Shown here piece after piece: positions 59,394 to 64,000 of a stretch of 64,000 nucleotides of DNA. The stretch covers positions 1-64,000 of the forward strand of contig JBCCQN010000016.1 in assembly GCA_039024315.1 (NCBI GenBank). Reading direction: 5' to 3'. This stretch comes from JBCAWW01 sp039024315. GTDB taxonomy: Bacteria; Bacteroidota; Bacteroidia; J057. Position 1 is the stretch's first letter. Each line of letters starts with the position of its first letter. The notes below the pieces were generated by a model. The model did no database searches, was not told the origin of the DNA, and saw only the letters and a program-made list of their open reading frames with translations. The translations under genes and the position numbers were made by a program.

Positions 59394-60710
59394 ATGCGAA
59401 AGATAAAAGGATTACGTTGGTGGGTAGTCGGACTCATTGCCCTTGCTACTATCATCAACTACATAGATCGGCAATCGCTGAGTGTGCTTTGGCCTGACAT
59501 TGCCAATGACCTCTACCCCTCAATGTCCGCCGATGAGCATAAAGAAATATACTCTTATATCTCTATCATATTTGTGTTTTCTTATGCTTTTGGACAGGCG
59601 ATTTTTGGGAAGATTTTTGATTGGATCGGCACTCGTATGGGTTTTGCGCTTTCGATCGGAGTTTGGTCGATTGCAACGGCCCTACACGCTTTTGCTCGGG
59701 GCCTACTTAGCTTTGGGATATTCAGAGGCATCTTAGGGGTAGCCGAAGCAGGCAACTGGCCTGGTGCTACCAAAGGTAATGCGGAATGGTTTCCTACTAA
59801 TGAACGAGCGCTAGCACAAGGGATTTTTAACTCGGGTGCTGCAATTGGGGGAATTATTTCGATACCGCTAATTGCCTTTTTAACCGTCTATTTTAGCTGG
59901 CAGACCATCTTTATTTTGGTGGGCTTAGCTGGACTGCTCTGGCTAGTGCCTTGGATGATATTGGTCAAAGCACCGCCTAAATCGCATCCTTGGATCACTG
60001 AAAGCGAGCGTGAATACATCCTTACTGGTGGAAAAGACCAAGCAAGTAGCAGCGACGAAGATGTGGACGAAGGTTATAATCCTTCCACCGCTAAAATGCT
60101 TTCTCATAAGGAGAGTTGGGGCGTAATCTTGGCCTCGGCAGTGATTGATCCGATCTGGTGGCTGTTCGTATTCTGGATTCCCATTTTCCTATTTGAAGTA
60201 TACGGTATGGATGTAAAATCCATTGGTCTCTATGGCTGGGTTCCTTATGTCGGGGCTATGCTAGGGGCATATTTCGGAGGATTCTTGGCCCAAAATCGCT
60301 TGCAAGTAGGTTGGACAGTAGATAAGACGCGCAAGCTCGTCATCACCTTGGGCTGCCTCATCATGCTTCCGGCCTTATTGGCCATGTCTAATCCTGGCTC
60401 GCCGGTTTCAGCCGTGATCATCATGGCAGTCATCTTATTTGGCTTCCAGACTGCCATTGGTAATGTACAAACCCTACCAAGTGATTTTTTCGGTGGAAAG
60501 ACGGTGGGTACCCTAGCCGGTTTTTCGGGTATGGCCGCGAAGCTTTCAGCAGCAGGCCTGACCTATCTAGTACCTGTACTAACAAAAGGCGGCAATTATA
60601 CGCCGGTCTTCATCATAGGCGCAGCATTGGCGATTGTAGCGATTGCTAGCATATGGATTTTATGTAGAAAAATTGAGCCCCTTGGGCAAAAAGAAATAGC
60701 TAAAAATTAA
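59394..60710 (+). CDS. MFS hexuronate-type permease
   Basis: A 438-residue inner-membrane transporter with 12 predicted membrane segments, of the anion:cation symporter (ExuT-like) branch of the major facilitator superfamily. Features: WWVVGLIALATIINYIDRQSLS at the start, RGILGVAEAGNWPGATKG, EWFPTNERALAQGIFNSGAAIGG, and SDFFGGKTVGTLAGFSG in the second half. It most likely brings the unsaturated uronate or DEH into the cytoplasm (inferred from its place between kdgF and the DEH reductase). Confidence 0.92.
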   Translation: MRKIKGLRWWVVGLIALATIINYIDRQSLSVLWPDIANDLYPSMSADEHKEIYSYISIIFVFSYAFGQAIFGKIFDWIGTRMGFALSIGVWSIATALHAFARGLLSFGIFRGILGVAEAGNWPGATKGNAEWFPTNERALAQGIFNSGAAIGGIISIPLIAFLTVYFSWQTIFILVGLAGLLWLVPWMILVKAPPKSHPWITESEREYILTGGKDQASSSDEDVDEGYNPSTAKMLSHKESWGVILASAVIDPIWWLFVFWIPIFLFEVYGMDVKSIGLYGWVPYVGAMLGAYFGGFLAQNRLQVGWTVDKTRKLVITLGCLIMLPALLAMSNPGSPVSAVIIMAVILFGFQTAIGNVQTLPSDFFGGKTVGTLAGFSGMAAKLSAAGLTYLVPVLTKGGNYTPVFIIGAALAIVAIASIWILCRKIEPLGQKEIAKN

Positions 60711-60715
60711 AGAAA

Positions 60716-61480
60716 ATGAATACTAATAATGGGAAAGTAGCGGTAATCACCGGAGCGACAGGTGGTATTGGTTTCGAAGTTGCAAAGAGATTAGGCAAGG
60801 ATGGCTTTACGGTGATCTTAAACGGTATAGAAGATTCTAAGGGTGCCGAAAGAGTATCAGAGCTAAAAGCAGAAGGCATCTGTGCCGAATATTATGGCTT
60901 CGACGTAACAGATGAAGAGGCTGTGAATGCCAATATCAAGGCAATCGGCGAGAAGTTTGGCAAAATAGACGCCATCGTCAATAATGCTGGCGGATTAGGC
61001 GGACGCTCGCGTTTTGAAGACATGAGCACCGAGTTTTATCGATCCGTGATGGCGCTGAATCTTGACTCAACCTTTTTCGTTTCCAGAGCGGCTATCCCTT
61101 ATCTCAAAAAAGGGAAAAACCCTACCATCATTAACTATACTTCCATCGCGGGCTGGAATGCTGGTGGCCCTGGCGCTGGTATCTACGGTACTTCAAAGGC
61201 TGCGGTACATGCCATTACTAGAGCATTAGCCAAAGATCTGGCTGAATACGGGATCAGAGTAAACTCCGTTTCACCCGGTACCATTGATACCCCATTCCAT
61301 AAGCAAATCAAAGCGACTAAGCCTGAGGTATTTGCCTCATGGAAAAACAACATTCTGCTCGGCCGTTTAGGCCAGCCAGAAGACGTGGCCTCAGTAGTTT
61401 CATTTTTGGTAAGCGAGGATGCTTGTTTCATGACCGCAGAGACCATTCAGGTAGGAGGCGGCCAAGGATTGGGGATTTAA
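60716..61480 (+). CDS. short-chain dehydrogenase, DEH reductase
   Basis: A 254-residue classical SDR: TGATGGIGFEV (about 11-21), NNAGGLGG, SIAGWNAGGPGAGIYGTSKAA with catalytic Ser (about 142), Tyr (about 156) and Lys (about 160), and VGGGQGLGI at the end. In alginate loci this position reduces DEH to 2-keto-3-deoxygluconate (KDG) with NAD(P)H. The Asn-Gly-Ile after the second strand (ILNGIEDSK) leaves coenzyme choice open. It lies 5 nt after the permease. Confidence 0.9.
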   Translation: MNTNNGKVAVITGATGGIGFEVAKRLGKDGFTVILNGIEDSKGAERVSELKAEGICAEYYGFDVTDEEAVNANIKAIGEKFGKIDAIVNNAGGLGGRSRFEDMSTEFYRSVMALNLDSTFFVSRAAIPYLKKGKNPTIINYTSIAGWNAGGPGAGIYGTSKAAVHAITRALAKDLAEYGIRVNSVSPGTIDTPFHKQIKATKPEVFASWKNNILLGRLGQPEDVASVVSFLVSEDACFMTAETIQVGGGQGLGI

Positions 61481-61542
61481 TCTGTTTTGCTTCGGGGGGA
61501 GTTTCCCCCAAACACACATAAAAGAAAATCAAAAAAGAACTC

Positions 61543-62577
61543 ATGAAAAAAGTCGTGACCTTTGGTGAGATCATGCTCCGCTTGGCCACCCCTGGGTACC
61601 TTCGCTTTTCTCAGGTCAATCAATTCGAAGCCACCTACGGTGGCGGAGAAGCGAATGTGGCCGTTTCCTTAGCCAACTATGGCATTCCGGTCTCATTTGT
61701 CAGTCGATTGCCACAAAATGACATTGGCGATGCTGCTTTGATGAATCTGCGCAAGTATGGGGTCGATACGAGCCTGATTGCGAGAGGGGGAGATCGTACT
61801 GGCATCTATTTCTTAGAAACAGGCGCTGTTTCCCGTGGTAGCAAAGTAGTTTACGATCGTGCCGAGTCTGCCTTTGCCCAATTAGCCCCAAGTATGATTG
61901 ACTGGGACCAAGTGTTCGACGGAGTCGAATGGTTTCACTGGACAGGCATCACACCGGCGGTTTCTGAGTCTGTGGCTGCGGTATGTTTAGAGGCTTTACA
62001 AGCAGCTGATGCCAAGGGCATCACCATCTCTACAGACCTCAACTATCGCAAAAACCTCTGGAAATGGGGCAAAACACCTGGGGAAGTAATGCCAGAATTG
62101 GTTAAGTATTGCGATGTGATCCTCGGGAATGAAGAGGATGCTGAAAAGGTATTTGATATTCATCCAGAAGGGGCAGACGTAACCAGCGGGCACGTCGACG
62201 CCGCTTCTTACGAGTCTGTGGGGCGCCAGTTGATGGAGAAATTCCCTAAGGCTAAAAAGGTAATTATCACTTTACGAGGTTCTATCAGTGCCAGCCACAA
62301 CTCCTGGTCAGGAGTACTTTGGAATGGGGAAAAACTCTTCCATACCAATACCTACCAAATCACACATATCGTGGATAGAGTAGGAGGGGGCGATTCCTTC
62401 ATGGGCGGTCTCATCTATGGTCTCATGACCTTTACGGGAGATGATCAAAAAGCCCTTGATTTTGCTGTAGCGGCTTCTTGCCTCAAACATACGGTCAAAG
62501 GCGATTTTAACCTTGTCAGTGTGGCCGAAGTAGAAAAACTTGTCGGAGGTGATGCTTCTGGACGAGTGAGCAGATAA
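61543..62577 (+). CDS. kdgK: 2-keto-3-deoxygluconate kinase (PfkB family)
   Basis: A 344-residue ribokinase-type sugar kinase phosphorylating KDG to KDPG. Typical PfkB parts: the start VTFGEIMLRLATPGYLRF, YGGGEANVAVSLANYG (substrate), STDLNYRKNLW, and the ATP-site signature VDRVGGGDSFMGGLIYG (about 274-290, catalytic Asp about 283). It sits 62 nt after the DEH reductase and 4 nt before the aldolase gene, giving the last two steps in order. Confidence 0.93.
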   Translation: MKKVVTFGEIMLRLATPGYLRFSQVNQFEATYGGGEANVAVSLANYGIPVSFVSRLPQNDIGDAALMNLRKYGVDTSLIARGGDRTGIYFLETGAVSRGSKVVYDRAESAFAQLAPSMIDWDQVFDGVEWFHWTGITPAVSESVAAVCLEALQAADAKGITISTDLNYRKNLWKWGKTPGEVMPELVKYCDVILGNEEDAEKVFDIHPEGADVTSGHVDAASYESVGRQLMEKFPKAKKVIITLRGSISASHNSWSGVLWNGEKLFHTNTYQITHIVDRVGGGDSFMGGLIYGLMTFTGDDQKALDFAVAASCLKHTVKGDFNLVSVAEVEKLVGGDASGRVSR

Positions 62578-62581
62578 GACT

Positions 62582-63250
62582 ATGGCAAGATTTAGTAGGT
62601 TAGCAGTAGCCCAAATGATGAAGCAGGTGCCTTTGGTACCAGTATTCTACTCAGCTGATTTGGAACAGGCCCAAGCAGTTTTACAAGCCTGCTATGATGG
62701 CGGGGTACGAGTGATGGAGTTTACCAATCGTGGGGACTTTGCTCACGAAGTATTTGGAGAGCTCAACAAATTTGCTGCAACAAATTGTCCAGAGATGATC
62801 TTGGGGATTGGCTCCATCGTGGATGCCGGCACTACTTCACTTTACATACAGTTGGGCGCGAATTTCATTGTTTCGCCCATCCTCAATCCTGAAATGGCCA
62901 AAGTCTGCAATAGGCGTAAGCTCATGTGGGCACCCGGTTGTGCCAGCTTGAGCGAGATTTCTCTTGCAGAGGAACTTGGGGCGGAGATCGTCAAAATCTT
63001 TCCTGGCTCAGTGCTTGGACCGAGCTTTGTCAAGGCGGTAAAAGGCCCTTGCCCATGGACGAGTATTATGCCTACGGGTGGGGTTAGCCCTACTCGGGAG
63101 AGTCTAGAAGCTTGGTTTGGGGCCGGAGTTACTTGTGTTGGGATGGGGTCTAAGCTGATTCGTAAGGAGCTGCTAGCGCAGAACGCTTATTCCCAAATCA
63201 AAGAAGAGGTAGTACAAGCCTTGGGTCTGATAGCGGAGATCCGAGGATGA
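62582..63250 (+). CDS. eda: KDPG / 4-hydroxy-2-oxoglutarate aldolase
   Basis: A 222-residue class I aldolase splitting KDPG to pyruvate and glyceraldehyde 3-phosphate. Marks are VPVFYSADLEQAQAVLQACYDGGVRVMEFTNRG, GIGSIVDAGTT, ANFIVSPILNPEMAKVC, and the Schiff-base Lys in AEIVKIFPGSVLGPSFVKAVK (about 135-155), with MPTGGVSPTRESLEAWFGAG. It is the last enzyme of the alginate locus; a strong terminator follows. A hairpin repeat near the 3' end (63170-63188) encodes LLAQNAYS. Confidence 0.94.
   Translation: MARFSRLAVAQMMKQVPLVPVFYSADLEQAQAVLQACYDGGVRVMEFTNRGDFAHEVFGELNKFAATNCPEMILGIGSIVDAGTTSLYIQLGANFIVSPILNPEMAKVCNRRKLMWAPGCASLSEISLAEELGAEIVKIFPGSVLGPSFVKAVKGPCPWTSIMPTGGVSPTRESLEAWFGAGVTCVGMGSKLIRKELLAQNAYSQIKEEVVQALGLIAEIRG
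63170..63188 (-). repeat. 18-nt-type hairpin repeat (foot AAGCGTT, stem CTGC/GCAG, loop GCTA)
   Basis: Perfect foot and stem with a 4-nt loop; in the C-terminal helix of the aldolase gene. Confidence 0.65.
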
Positions 63251-63283
63251 TTAAGTAGTTTATAGTAATTTTTTCACGCGATG

Positions 63284-63315
63284 TAAAAGGGCGGCCTCTA
63301 TAGGCCGCCCTTTCT
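63284..63315. terminator. bidirectional intrinsic terminator at the end of the alginate locus
   Basis: AAAGGGCGGCCT / AGGCCGCCCTTT, a 12-bp stem with a 4-nt loop flanked by A and T runs, between the convergent aldolase and PKD genes. Confidence 0.9.
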
Positions 63316-63358
63316 GGTAAAAACCAAACTTATGAGAAAAAAGGTTGCTATTCGTTGA

Positions 63359-64000
63359 TTAGTCCTCTGGATAGGCGACCGCAAAACGAGCACTCATATC
63401 TTGGAGGTCTACATAATTTTCTTCATTACCGATTTCGTACAGACGACACTGAAAGCTCGCGTCAATTTTGACGGTAGCTTGGCCATCAGGATCAGCTTTG
63501 TAGGTTTCCCAATCCAAAAGCTCAAAAAAGCTATCGTCAGGCTGGCCTTCGAAATAGTCAGTCGTAAATCTTCTCCCCTGATCGTCAGTATAGACTATAT
63601 AAATGCGGCGTAATTCCGGCGTGGGATTAGCGGAGCGATAAGCGATATAAGAGGCACAAGTCTCGTTTGGCTCAGAGTAAACATTCTTAATATCACAGCA
63701 AACCTGCCCATCTGCTCCAAAAAGGACCATTTTCACTTCGTAGATGCCGGGAAAGTCATAGGTGTGGGTTAGGGTATATGCGCCTTGCGCAACGCTTCCG
63801 TCTCCCAAGCTCCAAAGCACAAAAGGAAAGTCTTGTTCAATGCCATCATAGGCCACATCTAATTGGACCTGACTATTGCCTTGCGGGGTGGCGATATATT
63901 CGATTTCGCATTGATTGAAGCGTTCGCCAGTAGAGACTTCGTTGCGACTTTCATCTGAGCAACCATTGGCATCTTTGATGTGCACACTGACCAAATAGGC
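63359..64000 (-). CDS. PKD-domain protein (5' end beyond the window)
   Basis: The frame remains open to the window edge, with no good start codon, so it is the C-terminal part of a larger protein. Visible: a PKD-like domain (VLWSLGDGSVAQGAYTLTHT, then YDFPGIYEVKMVLF) followed by a beta-rich region with four Cys (CCDIKNVYSEPNETC, ASFQCRLYEIG). It is most likely an extracellular protein. A hairpin repeat at 63780-63797 falls in the PKD domain. The terminator on its 3' side is shared with the aldolase gene. Confidence 0.65.
   Translation of the reverse strand, partial: AYLVSVHIKDANGCSDESRNEVSTGERFNQCEIEYIATPQGNSQVQLDVAYDGIEQDFPFVLWSLGDGSVAQGAYTLTHTYDFPGIYEVKMVLFGADGQVCCDIKNVYSEPNETCASYIAYRSANPTPELRRIYIVYTDDQGRRFTTDYFEGQPDDSFFELLDWETYKADPDGQATVKIDASFQCRLYEIGNEENYVDLQDMSARFAVAYPED
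63780..63797 (-). repeat. 18-nt hairpin repeat (foot AAGCGTT, stem GCGC/GCGC, loop AAG)
   Basis: Perfect foot and stem inside the PKD gene. Confidence 0.65.

Noticed and set aside
557..63797. CRISPR array or DNA-uptake sequence as explanation for the short repeats
   Set aside because: Copies are dispersed, not arrayed with spacers. Uptake sequences are constant words, whereas here half of the element varies with compensating changes.
1..64000. tRNA, rRNA or known riboswitch genes
   Set aside because: I looked at the intergenic regions and saw no cloverleaf, rRNA stretch or riboswitch core that I could support by eye.

Overview
The window reads as a chromosomal segment of a Bacteroidota bacterium, most likely a marine member of the Saprospiria/Lewinella type. 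The signs are lipoprotein signal peptides on many genes, two proteins with C-terminal type IX secretion (T9SS) sorting domains, a SusC/SusD pair, an ftsK-lolA operon, few recognisable Shine-Dalgarno sites, and PKD and FG-GAP secreted proteins. This placement is inferred from gene content, not from a marker-gene phylogeny.

Layout. 0-19.5 kb is mostly housekeeping on the minus strand: ftsK with two tandem lolA-like genes, pyrD, thioredoxin-fold proteins, a phosphopantetheinyl transferase, a SPOR protein, mdh (plus strand), a 1428-residue secreted subtilase and a glycogen debranching enzyme. 19.9-34.2 kb is a mosaic of accessory genes: a class C beta-lactamase-like hydrolase, a SnoaL-like lipoprotein, an AraC regulator, an alpha/beta hydrolase, a methyltransferase, a broken-up set of L-fucose-type genes (mutarotase, FucP-like permease, dehydrogenase, lactonase), a THI5-like protein and a ThuA-like lipoprotein. 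34.2-46.7 kb holds a duplicated, apparently undescribed three-gene module (MORN/TonB-C lipoprotein, kinase-like protein, single-pass membrane protein). Its two copies flank a 1060-residue TPR protein, an outer-membrane protein and two secreted proteins. In the first copy the MORN/TonB gene is broken.

46.8-63.3 kb is a complete alginate utilisation locus. It has a FadR/GntR regulator with a 16-bp palindromic operator, SusC and SusD, a PKD surface lipoprotein, alginate lyases of families PL7, PL6 and PL17, KdgF, an MFS hexuronate permease, DEH reductase, KDG kinase and KDPG aldolase, closed by a strong terminator. Together these bind alginate, cut it to oligomers and then monomers, linearise the unsaturated uronate, import it, and convert it through DEH, KDG and KDPG to pyruvate and glyceraldehyde 3-phosphate.

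The most unusual signal is not a gene. About 35 copies of an 18-nt element lie across the window, on both strands, between genes and inside genes. Each has a conserved foot (AGCGTT) followed by a 4-bp stem and usually a 3-nt loop, most often GAA or GCA. The foot is constant, but the stem varies with compensating changes on both sides (for example CTGC/GCAG, CCGC/GCGG, CGGC/GCCG, CCTC/GAGG, CTAT/ATAG, CTCG/CGAG). That is the mark of a structured, probably mobile or protein-recognised DNA or RNA hairpin family. A second family of about 105-120 bp imperfect inverted-repeat elements occurs in at least four copies, two of which overlap gene starts.
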